Assembly: GCF_036867195.1 (NCBI RefSeq) | Contig: NZ_JBAJII010000003.1 | Span: forward strand, 61,548 to 125,547 | Source of the DNA: Arthrobacter sp. Soc17.1.1.1 | GTDB lineage: Bacteria; Actinomycetota; Actinomycetes; Actinomycetales; Micrococcaceae | Direction: 5' to 3' | DNA: 64,000 nucleotides | Part shown: positions 33,380-41,642 of the stretch, piece after piece | Numbering within the stretch: position 1 is the stretch's first letter | How the letters are laid out: the number at the start of each line of letters is the position of its first letter | Notes under the pieces: model-generated | What the model saw: the letters and a program-made list of their open reading frames with translations, nothing else | Database searches by the model: none | Told to the model about the DNA's origin: nothing | Program-made: the position numbers and the translations under genes

Positions 33380-34087
33380 GTGCCGACCCCCGCCCCCGCA
33401 CCGACCACCACCCCTGACGCGAAAAAGGGCATGAGCCTGCAGAACCGGGTCGTGATCGGACTGCTCGCCGCCGTCGCTCTCGCCATCGGTTTGGTGATCA
33501 TCTTCAACGCGCTCGGCAAAGATGAGGGTCAGGCCACCGGCGCGACGTCCACCGCGGCCGACGTCGTCCGTGAGGACAGCCACCGCCTGTCCCAGGCGCC
33601 CGACGAGAAGGCCGTCCTCGTCGAGTTCCTCGACTTCGAATGCGAGTCCTGCCTCGCCGCGTACCCGCTCGTGGAGGAGCTTTCCGAGGAATACGGGGAG
33701 AACCTCACCGTCGTCGCCCGCTACTTCCCGCTGCCCGGACACCCGAACTCCGAAACCGCAGCCGCCGCCGTCGAGGCCGCCGCGCAGCAGGGTAAGTTCA
33801 AGGAACTGCACTCGGTGATGTACGAAAAGCAGACCGAATGGAGCCACACCAACGAGGACCGTTCCCCGGTCTTTCGTGGCTACGCCGAGGACCTGGGTCT
33901 GGACATGGCCGCCTACGACGCGGCCATTGCCGATCCCGCCACCATGGAACGCGTCAACATCGACAAGAACGACGGCATGGCCCTGAACGTCGAAGGGACC
34001 CCAACGTTCTTTCTCGAAGGCCGGAAGATCCAGCCCGCCACGGCCGAGGAATTCCGCAGCCTCATCGAAACCGCCATCGAGGACTAA
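33380..34087 (+). CDS. Membrane-anchored DsbA-family thiol oxidoreductase
   Basis: 235 aa, GTG 33380. A single membrane helix (VVIGLLAAVALAIGLVIIFNAL) anchors an exported DsbA-like domain with the redox motif Cys88-Glu-Ser-Cys91 and the cis-proline region VEGTPTFFLEG. It should insert disulfides into exported proteins. The VKOR gene follows after 5 bp and is its expected re-oxidation partner. Both follow the Cys-rich CDF exporter. Confidence 0.93.
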   Translation: MPTPAPAPTTTPDAKKGMSLQNRVVIGLLAAVALAIGLVIIFNALGKDEGQATGATSTAADVVREDSHRLSQAPDEKAVLVEFLDFECESCLAAYPLVEELSEEYGENLTVVARYFPLPGHPNSETAAAAVEAAAQQGKFKELHSVMYEKQTEWSHTNEDRSPVFRGYAEDLGLDMAAYDAAIADPATMERVNIDKNDGMALNVEGTPTFFLEGRKIQPATAEEFRSLIETAIED

Positions 34088-34092
34088 GGACC

Positions 34093-34734
34093 ATGGTTCA
34101 CACCAGCAGCGACGTCGGAGCGTCCCCAGGAAGCGGGCAGGATGAGCTGTCCGCCGTACCCGGATTCGCCCGCAGGACACCCTTCGGAATCATGCTCGTC
34201 GTCACCGGTGTCATCGGATGGGTCGCCGCCGGGATCCTGATCCTTGAAAAGCTCGAGCTCTACCGGAACCCGGACCACGTCACGAGTTGTGACATCAACC
34301 CGTGGGTGTCCTGCGGGCAGGTCATGGAGACCTGGCAGTCCGAGCTTTTCGGCTTCCCCAACCCCTTCATCGGGCTCGTCGGCTTCACGATCATCATCAC
34401 CACCGGCATGGCCCTGCTCGCCGGCGCCCGGTTCAACCGCTGGTACTGGGCCGGCCTCCAAATCGGAGTCACCCTTGGGGCGGTATTCGCGACCTGGTTG
34501 TGGAGCCAGGCGCTGTTCGAGATCTATATCCTCTGCCTCTACTGCATGATCGTGTGGGCAGCCATGATCCCTCTGTTCATCCTCACCACCGTCCGGAACT
34601 TGGTCCACGGTGTCATCCCCGCCCCCGCCGCCCTCACCCGCGGCCTCGCCGCGTGGGTCGGACCAATCATCGTCCTAGCCTGGATTGCCGTCGCCGCATC
34701 CGTGTTCTTCCGCTTCCTCCACGTCTTCACCTAA
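34093..34734 (+). CDS. Vitamin K epoxide reductase (VKOR) family protein
   Basis: 213 aa. Four to five membrane helices. The VKOR core is clear: SCDINPWVSCGQVM holds the shuttle cysteine pair, a conserved NPFIGLVGF helix follows, and CLYC is the quinone-facing active pair. It re-oxidizes DsbA and passes electrons to menaquinone. Five bases separate it from the DsbA gene, so they form a two-gene oxidative-folding unit. Confidence 0.93.
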   Translation: MVHTSSDVGASPGSGQDELSAVPGFARRTPFGIMLVVTGVIGWVAAGILILEKLELYRNPDHVTSCDINPWVSCGQVMETWQSELFGFPNPFIGLVGFTIIITTGMALLAGARFNRWYWAGLQIGVTLGAVFATWLWSQALFEIYILCLYCMIVWAAMIPLFILTTVRNLVHGVIPAPAALTRGLAAWVGPIIVLAWIAVAASVFFRFLHVFT

Positions 34735-34807
34735 AGCCACCGCCACCCGCCCCCGCGCCTCCGTAGACTCACCCAGCCCCGAGTAGTTGATGGAATTGAG
34801 GCCACCC

Positions 34808-35422
34808 ATGTCCCTGCAGGCAACATCACTGCTCGCGCTGGTCCTCTACGCCATCGGCGTCATCACCACGTTCGGGGTCCGGTCCTGGATTCACCGGCGC
34901 AGAACCGGATCCACCGGTTTCCAAGGCATCAGCGGAACCCCCGGGTCCCTCGAATGGTGGGGCGGCATCCTCTTCATTGCAGCTATGGTGCTCGGCGCCG
35001 CAGGTCCCGCCCTGGCCGTCGCCGGCGTCCTCCTTCCACCCCGACTGCCCGGACTTGCCTGGGCCGGGTTCATCGTCGCCGTCATCGGCTTTCTTGGCAC
35101 GTTAGCCGCCCAAAGCGGGATGGGCGCTTCCTGGCGCATTGGCGTCAATCCCACCGAACGCACCGACCTCGTCACCACCGGCTTGTTCGCCGTGGTCCGC
35201 AATCCCATCTTCACCGCCATGCTCACAGCCATGACCGGCATTGCGCTCATGGTCCCTACTCTGGTCAGTGCGGCCGCACTGGCCTGCCTGTTCCTCGCCG
35301 TGGAGATTCAGGTTCGATTCGTCGAAGAGCCCTACCTGAACCACACCCATCACAGCGCCTACGCCACGTACACAGCGAGGGTTGGTCGTTTCCTGCCCGG
35401 CATCGGCCGCACGGTTGATTGA
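34808..35422 (+). CDS. Isoprenylcysteine carboxyl methyltransferase-like membrane protein
   Basis: 204 aa from ATG 34808 (TTGAGG 7 bp upstream). Four to five membrane segments end in the ICMT/PEMT-type C-terminus: GLFAVVRNPIFTAML (RNP), VEEPYLNHTHHSAYATYTARVGRFLPG (EE...Y..Y...V.RF.P). These proteins methylate lipid or small-molecule acceptors with S-adenosylmethionine. The gene is 73 bp after VKOR in the same direction. Substrate unknown. Confidence 0.85.
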   Translation: MSLQATSLLALVLYAIGVITTFGVRSWIHRRRTGSTGFQGISGTPGSLEWWGGILFIAAMVLGAAGPALAVAGVLLPPRLPGLAWAGFIVAVIGFLGTLAAQSGMGASWRIGVNPTERTDLVTTGLFAVVRNPIFTAMLTAMTGIALMVPTLVSAAALACLFLAVEIQVRFVEEPYLNHTHHSAYATYTARVGRFLPGIGRTVD

Positions 35423-35537
35423 GGTTCCGTCGTGGAACGACCAGGCACGCACACAGGTGGTCCTTAGTCACGAAGCAGTTGGCAGTACGTGTGGCGGCAG
35501 GAAAGCCATTCCTGAGGTCATTGGTCGGAAGGTTGAT

Positions 35538-35581
35538 GGTGCTGGCGCAGGCCTCCGAGCGGAGGCGCCTGCGCCAGCACC
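35538..35581. terminator. Strong convergent terminator hairpin
   Basis: GGTGCTGGCGCAGG...CCTCC pairs with GGAGG...CCTGCGCCAGCACC around GAGC, giving a stem of about 19 bp. It lies between the rightward ICMT-like gene and the leftward CNNM-type gene. Confidence 0.8.
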
Positions 35582-35606
35582 AGCACCAGCACCAGTGGTG
35601 TTGCTT

Positions 35607-36647
35607 CTATGCAGTGCTGGTGGCGTCCTGTACTTCGCCGACGAGTTCTTCGAGGATGTCTTCGAGGAAGAGCATGCCGGTGGTGTTGCCCTCCGCGTCG
35701 AAGACCCGGGCAACATGCGCGCCCGTCCGGCGCATGGTGGCCAGGGCGTCCTCGAGGTCGCTGCTGCGGTACGCGGACGCGAGCCTGCGGATCCGCTTGG
35801 CCGGCACCTGGGCAGTGAAGGCTTCCGGGGTGGAGAGGTCGGTGACGTCCTTGAGGTGCAGGTACCCGGCCGGTTCCCCGTCGCGGGTGAGGATGTACCG
35901 GGAGTACCCGTGCTCTCCGACGGTGCGCTGAATATCGGCCGGGCTGACCGTCTCGGGCAGGTGCACGATGTCCCCGATGGGTACTTCGACGTCGGCGACG
36001 GTCTTCGAGGTGAACTCGAAGGCGTTCGTCAGGGTGCCGCTGCCGTCCGCGAGCATCCCCTCCCTGGTGGATTGCTCCACGATGGTCGCGACCTCATCGA
36101 GGGTGTAGGCGCTGGTCGCCTCGTTCTTCGGTTCGACCTTGAACAGGCGCAGGATTGCGTTGGCGATGCCGTTGAGCGACCAGATGACAGGTTTGACGAC
36201 CTTCGACACGAACACCAAGGGCGGTGCCAGGATCAGGGCCGCCCGGGTCGGGACGGAGAAGGAGATGTTCTTCGGGACCATCTCACCGAGGACCACGTGC
36301 AGGAACGTGACCAGCAGCAGGGCGATGATGAACGCGATCACGCCGATGGCCTCTGCTGGGATCGGGGTCAGGGCCAGCGGGTACTCGAGCAGGTGGTGGA
36401 TCGCCGGCTCGGAGACGTTCAGGATGACCAGGGAACACACGGTGATGCCGAGCTGGCTGGTCGCCAGCATCAGCGTGGCGTGTTCCATCGCCCAGAGGGT
36501 GGTTTTCGCGGCCTTGCTGCCCGCGTCGGCTTTCGGCTCAATCTGGGAGCGTCGGGCGGAGATGACGGCGAATTCGGCGCCGACGAAGAACGCGTTGACG
36601 GCCAGGAGGATGACCAGCCAGATCAGTCCGGGCAGGTACTCACTCAT
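35607..36647 (-). CDS. CNNM/HlyC-type transporter-like protein (DUF21 + CBS)
   Basis: 346 aa. The DUF21 membrane domain (about 1-190) has the typical opening FVGAEFAVISARRSQIE and NISFSVPTRAALILAPPLVF. Two CBS domains follow (about 200-340: VADVEVPIGDIVHLPETVS, YSRYILTRDGEPAGYLHLKD, MRRTGAHVARVFDAEGNTTG). CNNM relatives act in Mg2+ efflux or divalent-cation homeostasis. It lacks the terminal CorC_HlyC domain that its partner has. The ATG overlaps the partner's stop by 8 bp. Confidence 0.9.
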   Translation of the reverse strand: MSEYLPGLIWLVILLAVNAFFVGAEFAVISARRSQIEPKADAGSKAAKTTLWAMEHATLMLATSQLGITVCSLVILNVSEPAIHHLLEYPLALTPIPAEAIGVIAFIIALLLVTFLHVVLGEMVPKNISFSVPTRAALILAPPLVFVSKVVKPVIWSLNGIANAILRLFKVEPKNEATSAYTLDEVATIVEQSTREGMLADGSGTLTNAFEFTSKTVADVEVPIGDIVHLPETVSPADIQRTVGEHGYSRYILTRDGEPAGYLHLKDVTDLSTPEAFTAQVPAKRIRRLASAYRSSDLEDALATMRRTGAHVARVFDAEGNTTGMLFLEDILEELVGEVQDATSTA

Positions 36648-38019
36648 GGGTCAGGTCCTTCGTCAGCTCATCGATTGTCCGGTCGTGACGGGTTTGCGGA
36701 TCGTCAGGGTTCTGTGGGTAATCGGCGGGGTCCGTGGGCGTGAACCGGATCCGTTCAACGTGGGATCCGAGGACCCGTTCGACGCGCAGCACGCCGTCGT
36801 CGAGGTTCACTTCGTCCCCTAGTTCCGGGATGCGGTCGAGTTCGTCGGTCATGTAGCCGGCGAGGGTGTCGTAGTCCTCGCCCTCGGGCACATCGATGCC
36901 GGTGCGCTCTTTCAGCTCGTCCGGGCGCAGCGAGGCGTCGAAGGTGATCGACTTGCCGGTGCGGATGACACCGACGCGCGTGCGGTCGTGTTCATCCTCG
37001 AGTTCTCCGACGATCTCCTCGATGAGGTCCTCGAGGGTCACGATGCCCGCGGTGCCGCCGTGCTCGTCGGTGACGATCGCGACCTGCAGGCCTTGCTGAC
37101 GCAGCAAGCCCAGGAGCGTGTCCACGCTCATCGATTCCGGCACCCGCAGGGGTTCGAGCATCAGCTTTTCGGCCGTGGTGATGTTTCGTGCATCCAGTGG
37201 AACAGCGAAAGCCTGCTTGAGGTGGATGACGCCGCGGATGTCGTCGTTGTCCTGTCCGATGACGGGGAAACGGGAGTACCCGGTCGTTACCGCGGTCGCG
37301 ACGATCTCGGCGGCCGTGTCCGTGGTCCGCACCGACGTCATACGCACCCTGGGGGTCATGACGTCATCGGCCGTATGGTCGGAGAACAGCAGGGTGCGGT
37401 GCAGCAGTTCGGCGTGGTCCTGGTCCAGGAAGCCTTCCAGAGCGGAGCGGCGGACCAGTGAGCTGAGTTCCTCGGCGCTACGGGCACCGGAAAGTTCTTC
37501 CTTCGGTTCGATACCGAAGGATCGGATGATCTTGTTCGCGGTGTTGTTGAACAGCAGGATCACGGGCTTCAGGACTGTAGTGAACAGGGCCTGGAAGGGG
37601 ACGACGAATTTCGCCGTCTGTCGGGGCAGGGCCAGGGCGAAGTTCTTCGGCACCAACTCACCGATGACCATGGAGAAGATCGTGGCGAGGAAGATCCCGA
37701 CGACCGCTCCGATACCCGGCACGATGGCCTCGGGGACGCCGGCACCGAGCAGTGGCCCGCGGAGCAGGGAGCTGATGGCGGGCTCGAACGTGTATCCGGT
37801 GAGCAGTGTGGTCAGGGTGATGCCGAGCTGGGCGCTCGAAAGATGCGTCGAGGTGATCTTCAACGCCTTGATAGTGGGCTTCAGGCCCTTTTCGCCACGG
37901 GCGTCACGGGCTTCAAGCTCGCCTCGGTCGAGATTCACGAGCGCGAATTCGGAGGCCACGAACATGCCGGTGCCGACAGTGAGGATCAGGCCGACGCCGA
38001 TCATGACCAACTCATACAT
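36640..38019 (-). CDS. CNNM/HlyC-type protein (DUF21 + CBS + CorC_HlyC)
   Basis: 459 aa from ATG 38019. DUF21 membrane domain (MFVASEFALVNLDRGELEARDA, LTTLLTGYTFEPAISSLL), CBS pair (DDVMTPRVRMTSVRTTDTA, TTGYSRFPVIGQDNDDIRGVIHLK, EHGGTAGIVTLEDLIEEIVGELEDEHD) and a CorC_HlyC domain to the C-terminus. The two genes form an overlapping operon found as a pair in many actinobacteria, suggesting a heterodimer handling Mg2+ or Co2+. Confidence 0.92.
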   Translation of the reverse strand: MYELVMIGVGLILTVGTGMFVASEFALVNLDRGELEARDARGEKGLKPTIKALKITSTHLSSAQLGITLTTLLTGYTFEPAISSLLRGPLLGAGVPEAIVPGIGAVVGIFLATIFSMVIGELVPKNFALALPRQTAKFVVPFQALFTTVLKPVILLFNNTANKIIRSFGIEPKEELSGARSAEELSSLVRRSALEGFLDQDHAELLHRTLLFSDHTADDVMTPRVRMTSVRTTDTAAEIVATAVTTGYSRFPVIGQDNDDIRGVIHLKQAFAVPLDARNITTAEKLMLEPLRVPESMSVDTLLGLLRQQGLQVAIVTDEHGGTAGIVTLEDLIEEIVGELEDEHDRTRVGVIRTGKSITFDASLRPDELKERTGIDVPEGEDYDTLAGYMTDELDRIPELGDEVNLDDGVLRVERVLGSHVERIRFTPTDPADYPQNPDDPQTRHDRTIDELTKDLTHE

Positions 38020-38413
38020 GGTGCGCCCCCCATCCTCGATCGGCCGACAGTGCGGCATTCAAGCGGGTGAGGGGCATGGGTCTATGCGTCGGGGGGTCAT
38101 CCATAATGCCAACCAGTCTAACGAACAGCGAGCAGCGCTGTCGGATCGCGGAGGTGATCAGGGTTGCGCCTAGGGCCCAATTCGGGGCGTTTTCGATAGG
38201 ATTTATCTATTCCGAGCCAATCTCAAGACCACCAATTCCTAGGCCTTTCAAAACGCCGATAACCATCGTTCTGTCAGCTCGCTGACTGCCGGGCTGCAAG
38301 ACCTGCTCACGAGGCAGCCGTTATCTGCCGACGGATGGCCGTAATTTGTGAGCGAATCTCAGGGGTACAGAAACACAGAACCACAGACTTACAGAGTCCC
38401 CAGTGTGGATCTC
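38020..38413. other. Intergenic region with 8-bp periodic repeat
   Basis: No gene is seen. Four imperfect 8-bp units YACAGANN run from 38366 to 38397, just before the folded leader of the DUF1016 gene. The rest shows no feature beyond the divergent promoters expected here. Confidence 0.45.
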
Positions 38414-38574
38414 AATAGCGCCACAGGCCGTGGCGCTATTAAACAATCAGTAACCCCCTGTCGGTTACCCTCGTGAACCCGAGGTGCGGGAGGCTGGGCA
38501 GCAACGATACGAAGCGTGGAAGACCCAAGGCCCGTACGCCTTGGGGAAGGAACTCCCACCTCAACTAGGGTGGG
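38414..38574 (+). ncRNA. Highly structured leader before DUF1016 gene, possible group II intron fragment
   Basis: Three hairpins follow each other: AATAGCGCCAC/GTGGCGCTATT (38414-38440, loop AGGCC), CCCAAGGC/GCCTTGGG (38524-38545) and CCCACC/GGTGGG (38555-38574). Between the first two lies CGGTTACCCTCGTGAACCCG and GGCTGGGCAGCAACGATACG, which remind me of group II intron 5' domains. The leader ends 3 nt before the start codon. No reverse transcriptase gene is present. A cis-regulatory RNA is the alternative. Confidence 0.35.
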
Positions 38575-38577
38575 TTC

Positions 38578-39657
38578 ATGCCTGAGCTCGAGCCGGATCT
38601 CCCGGGTGATTACGCTGCCGCCCTCACCGCCCTGAAGGTTCTCGTGCGCGAAGCCCAGCACCGGGCGCAGCGTGTGGTGAACACAGCCATGATCGAGCTG
38701 TACTGGAACATCGGCCGGTCCATTCTCGACCGGCAGGCGGACGAACCATGGGGGAGTAGGGTCCTTGATCGCCTGGCACGGGATCTGAAGGCGGAGTTCC
38801 CGCACATGAGGGGCTTCTCCCGGACGAACCTGTACAACATGCGGGCCTTCGCCGCTGCCTGGGACGGCTCGGATCCAATTGTCCAGACACCGTCTGGACA
38901 ATTGAGCTGGAGCCACAACGTCACCCTGCTGAGCAAGGTCGACAACCAGGACCTGCGCACCTGGTACGCCGCCCGGGCGGCCCAGCACGGCTGGTCCGTC
39001 GCCGTGCTCGAACATCAAATCCACACGAATCTCCATGGTCGGATCGGCGCGGCACCGAACAACCTTGAAGCGCGACTCCCTGGCGAGGGGACAGACCTCG
39101 CACGGGAAGTAGCCAAGGACCCCCTGGTGCTCGACTTCCTCGGCTTGACCGAGGAAGCCCAGGAACACGCCATCGAGGAGGCCATGACCCTCCGCATGGC
39201 CCAGACCTTGACGGAATTCGGGCCGGGCTTCGCGTTCGTCGGCCGCCAGTACAACCTGAACATCGACGGCGATGACTTCTACATCGACCTGCTGCTCTAT
39301 CACGTGCCCTCCGACCGGTACGTGGTCGTGGAACTGAAGGCCGGCAAGTTCAAACCAGAGAACCTGGGCCAGCTCAACTTCTATGTCGCAGCAGTCAACG
39401 ACATCCTGCGGCTCCCACGACAGGCAACCACCGTCGGGATCCTCGTCTGCGGATCGAAAAACGCCCGCACCGTGCGTTATGCCCTCGAGGGCTCCACCCA
39501 GCCCCTGGCGGTCTCGTCCTACACCTACGACGCGCTTCCGGCCAATGAACAGGCCACCCTGCCGTCGCCAGCCGCCATCACCGCCGCCCTCGAGCACGAG
39601 ACACTCGACGTCCCCCACATTCGACACCCCTCATCCGGCGCAGCGGACGCAGAATAA
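38578..39657 (+). CDS. DUF1016 / YhcG-type PD-(D/E)XK nuclease
   Basis: 359 aa. The N-terminal DUF1016_N helical domain (LKVLVREAQHRAQRVV, ELYWNIGRSILDRQ, GFSRTNLYNMRAFAAAW, SWSHNVTLLSKV) is followed by the PDDEXK domain from about residue 195 (FAFVGRQYNLNIDGDDFYIDLLLYHVPSDRYVVVELKAGKF). Its catalytic Asp in FYIDLLLY and ELK are intact. These proteins are frequent in mobile and defence islands; activity on a defined substrate is not established. It begins directly after a folded leader and ends 68 bp before a dif-like site. Confidence 0.9.
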   Translation: MPELEPDLPGDYAAALTALKVLVREAQHRAQRVVNTAMIELYWNIGRSILDRQADEPWGSRVLDRLARDLKAEFPHMRGFSRTNLYNMRAFAAAWDGSDPIVQTPSGQLSWSHNVTLLSKVDNQDLRTWYAARAAQHGWSVAVLEHQIHTNLHGRIGAAPNNLEARLPGEGTDLAREVAKDPLVLDFLGLTEEAQEHAIEEAMTLRMAQTLTEFGPGFAFVGRQYNLNIDGDDFYIDLLLYHVPSDRYVVVELKAGKFKPENLGQLNFYVAAVNDILRLPRQATTVGILVCGSKNARTVRYALEGSTQPLAVSSYTYDALPANEQATLPSPAAITAALEHETLDVPHIRHPSSGAADAE

Positions 39658-39725
39658 GGCGGCCAGACCGGCCCCAAAAGACCACCCGCCAGGAAGCTAT
39701 AAGTCCCTCTCGCACAGCGCCGCAA

Positions 39726-39753
39726 ATCGCCGATAATTTATCTTATGTCAACT
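39726..39753 (+). other. dif: dif-like XerC/XerD recombination site
   Basis: ATCGCCGATAA, TTTATC and TTATGTCAACT form an 11-6-11 bp Xer site. The CCGATAA and TTATGTCAA arms match the actinobacterial dif pattern as I remember it and resemble E. coli dif. It is AT-rich in GC-rich DNA and lies between the DUF1016 nuclease and the lspA-cadD-cmtR genes. It could be the chromosome dimer-resolution site, or a plasmid/integrative-element dif (pdif) copy. Confidence 0.75.
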
Positions 39754-39865
39754 TATGTTGACGTCCGGGTCCGCCCAGTTGGACGTTCGGGGAGTCTCGA
39801 CCCCAATGGTTGTCGATGTCAATGTCAGGGGCTGAATCAAGGGCTGAGAACACTTGGTAGGAAGG

Positions 39866-40384
39866 TCAGGGGTTGTCTGGCTCGGGGGTGTGTCCGCGGG
39901 TGCTAAATACGGTTCCCAGGACCAGTAGCCCGACACCGACGGAGACAAAGACATCAGCAAGGTTGAAGGTGGAGAACCAGGAGACGTAAAGGTAGTCGAC
40001 CACGCCACCGCCGACCAGCCGGTCGAGGAAATTACCTAGTGCCCCACCAATCAGCAGAGACCCTCCTACTTGACCCAAGCGGCCCAGCGTCTTGATCGAT
40101 GCCAGGAGGAACCATGCCAGTCCCGCGATGATTGCTCCAGTGCCCAGCAGGATGACGATCGGCGGAAGATTGGCTCCGAAGCTGAACGCGACACCCGGGT
40201 TGAAGTGCAGCCGCAAGTCCACGAATCCACCTTCGATGGTTTGCCCCTCACGCAGCTGTCGCTCGACGATGGCCTTCACGGCGAGGTCGGCGCCGGCCAG
40301 GGCCAGAGAACCGACCAGCATCCACACCCGGGCTCTGTTGCGGGCTTTCAACGCAGCAGACGTAGCGGATTTGTCCTCACTCAT
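39866..40384 (-). CDS. lspA: Signal peptidase II
   Basis: 172 aa from ATG 40384 (GGGAGAA upstream). Four membrane helices and both catalytic aspartates are present: GGALGNFLDRLVGGGVVDYL and FSTFNLADVFVSVG. It cleaves lipoprotein signal peptides after lipidation. Its position 87 bp from cadD, downstream in the same direction, is typical of cadmium/lead resistance elements, where an extra lspA copy often travels with the resistance genes. Confidence 0.93.
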   Translation of the reverse strand: MSEDKSATSAALKARNRARVWMLVGSLALAGADLAVKAIVERQLREGQTIEGGFVDLRLHFNPGVAFSFGANLPPIVILLGTGAIIAGLAWFLLASIKTLGRLGQVGGSLLIGGALGNFLDRLVGGGVVDYLYVSWFSTFNLADVFVSVGVGLLVLGTVFSTRGHTPEPDNP

Positions 40385-40471
40385 CACGTTCTCCCGTTGT
40401 TGCTGCTACGCGCAATCCGAACAGTCTGGAAGAAAACCCAACGCCCTGATGCGGTAGGTAGGTGCACGCCG

Positions 40472-41077
40472 TCACAGGCCGAACGCTCCACCACTGATAA
40501 GAATGAACAGACCAAGAGCAATGAGGACGACCGGGAACAGGATGTGCTCCCAGCGTTCGAGGGCCTCAGCGACAGGACGTCGTGTGGCTACGAACTTGGC
40601 GAGCCACACGAGGACGATCACCAGGGCGAGGAAGACCACACAGTAGGCGACGACGGAGGTCGGCCCAACGTTCAGGAAGACCGGGACATAAACCCCGATA
40701 TTGTCGCCGCCGTTGGCGAAGGTCACAGCAGCGACAGTGAAGACACCGACCTTCTTGCCGGCAACTTTCGCCTCGTCGTCGTCATCATCGTCGTCTCGGT
40801 TGCGCCATACCTGCCATGCAACCCGAAGACCCAGCAGCAAAGGTATGAGGCCGAAGTAGGGAATGGCCTCCTCGGGAAGGAAAGCACCTGCGCCGAGGGA
40901 GACGAGAACCGCGGCGCCCAGGATCCCGATGAAACCGAGGTACTGCCCGCCGAGGATTCGGGCTGTGGTTCCTCGTTGTCCCGCTCCGCGGGCAAAGAAC
41001 AGGGCGAGGACGATGATGTCATCGATGTTGGTGAGAAAGAACAGGCCGATGGCTGGAAGAACTGAGGACAGAATCAC
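40472..41077 (-). CDS. cadD: CadD-family cadmium resistance transporter
   Basis: 201 aa from GTG 41077, whose GTGA overlaps the cmtR stop. Five to six membrane segments with the family signatures FFLTNIDDIIVLALFFARG and TFANGGDNIGVYVPVF carry the acid/Asn residues in membrane helices. A poly-aspartate loop (DDDDDDDE) lies near residue 95. CadD proteins confer cadmium resistance by efflux. It is controlled by the co-transcribed CmtR. Confidence 0.92.
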   Translation of the reverse strand: MILSSVLPAIGLFFLTNIDDIIVLALFFARGAGQRGTTARILGGQYLGFIGILGAAVLVSLGAGAFLPEEAIPYFGLIPLLLGLRVAWQVWRNRDDDDDDDEAKVAGKKVGVFTVAAVTFANGGDNIGVYVPVFLNVGPTSVVAYCVVFLALVIVLVWLAKFVATRRPVAEALERWEHILFPVVLIALGLFILISGGAFGL

Positions 41078-41433
41078 TCGGTCACCACCGCCTTTTGGCA
41101 CCCCGGCAGAGAGCATCCAGCATCCAGGCACGGTGCTCCCTCATTGACGGCGAGGCTCACCTCAACCAGGGAAGTGAGAACCTTAGCCAGGTGTGGGTCA
41201 GCGATTTGGTAGCGCGTCTGCCGGCCCTCAGAGTGAGCGATGACGATGCCGCAATCCCGAAGACAGGCGAGGTGATTCGAGACATTCGACCGGGTAAGTT
41301 CCAGTTCACGGGCAAGGTCCGCCGGATAGGCGGGATGGTCGAGCAGGGTCATAAGGAGACGGGACCGGGTCGGATCGGCCATCGCCCGTCCCAGCCTGTT
41401 CATCACATCGAGGTATCGTTCATTAGTCAGCAC
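41074..41433 (-). CDS. cmtR: Cadmium/lead-sensing repressor CmtR
   Basis: 119 aa from GTG 41433. It aligns end to end with mycobacterial CmtR as I know it: MLTNERYLDVMNRLGRAMAD, LTRSNVSNHLACLRDCGIV, EGRQTRYQIADPHLAKVL. The ligands fall at the same numbers, Cys57, Cys61 and Cys102. It releases DNA on binding Cd(II) or Pb(II). A TATAGT -10 lies 7 nt before the GTG, so the message is leaderless. Extra cysteines near the C-terminus (DAGCSLPGC) are additional. Confidence 0.93.
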   Translation of the reverse strand: MLTNERYLDVMNRLGRAMADPTRSRLLMTLLDHPAYPADLARELELTRSNVSNHLACLRDCGIVIAHSEGRQTRYQIADPHLAKVLTSLVEVSLAVNEGAPCLDAGCSLPGCQKAVVTE

Positions 41434-41440
41434 GCGCTGT

Positions 41441-41467
41441 ACTATACATGAATGGCTGAATTGGCAA
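41441..41467 (-). promoter_or_regulatory. Leaderless promoter of cmtR-cadD
   Basis: On the minus strand TTGCCA (41462-41467) and TATAGT (41441-41446) are separated by 15 nt; 7 nt then lead to the GTG. The CAGC-GCGT-GCTG palindrome overlapping the start may be the CmtR operator. Confidence 0.55.
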
Positions 41468-41642
41468 GGAAGGCTGATGACGTCACGGATGTCTCCGTGC
41501 CGCTCTCCTGACATCGACCACGGCACCGAACTGCAGCACTGGAGCGAAGCTTTCTGAATCAGCGCCGTCACTGTCCGCCGGTAGAATGAAGCAAGGCCAG
41601 GCCATTGAGAACGAATGATGTAGCAGGAGCGTTGGGAGGGTC

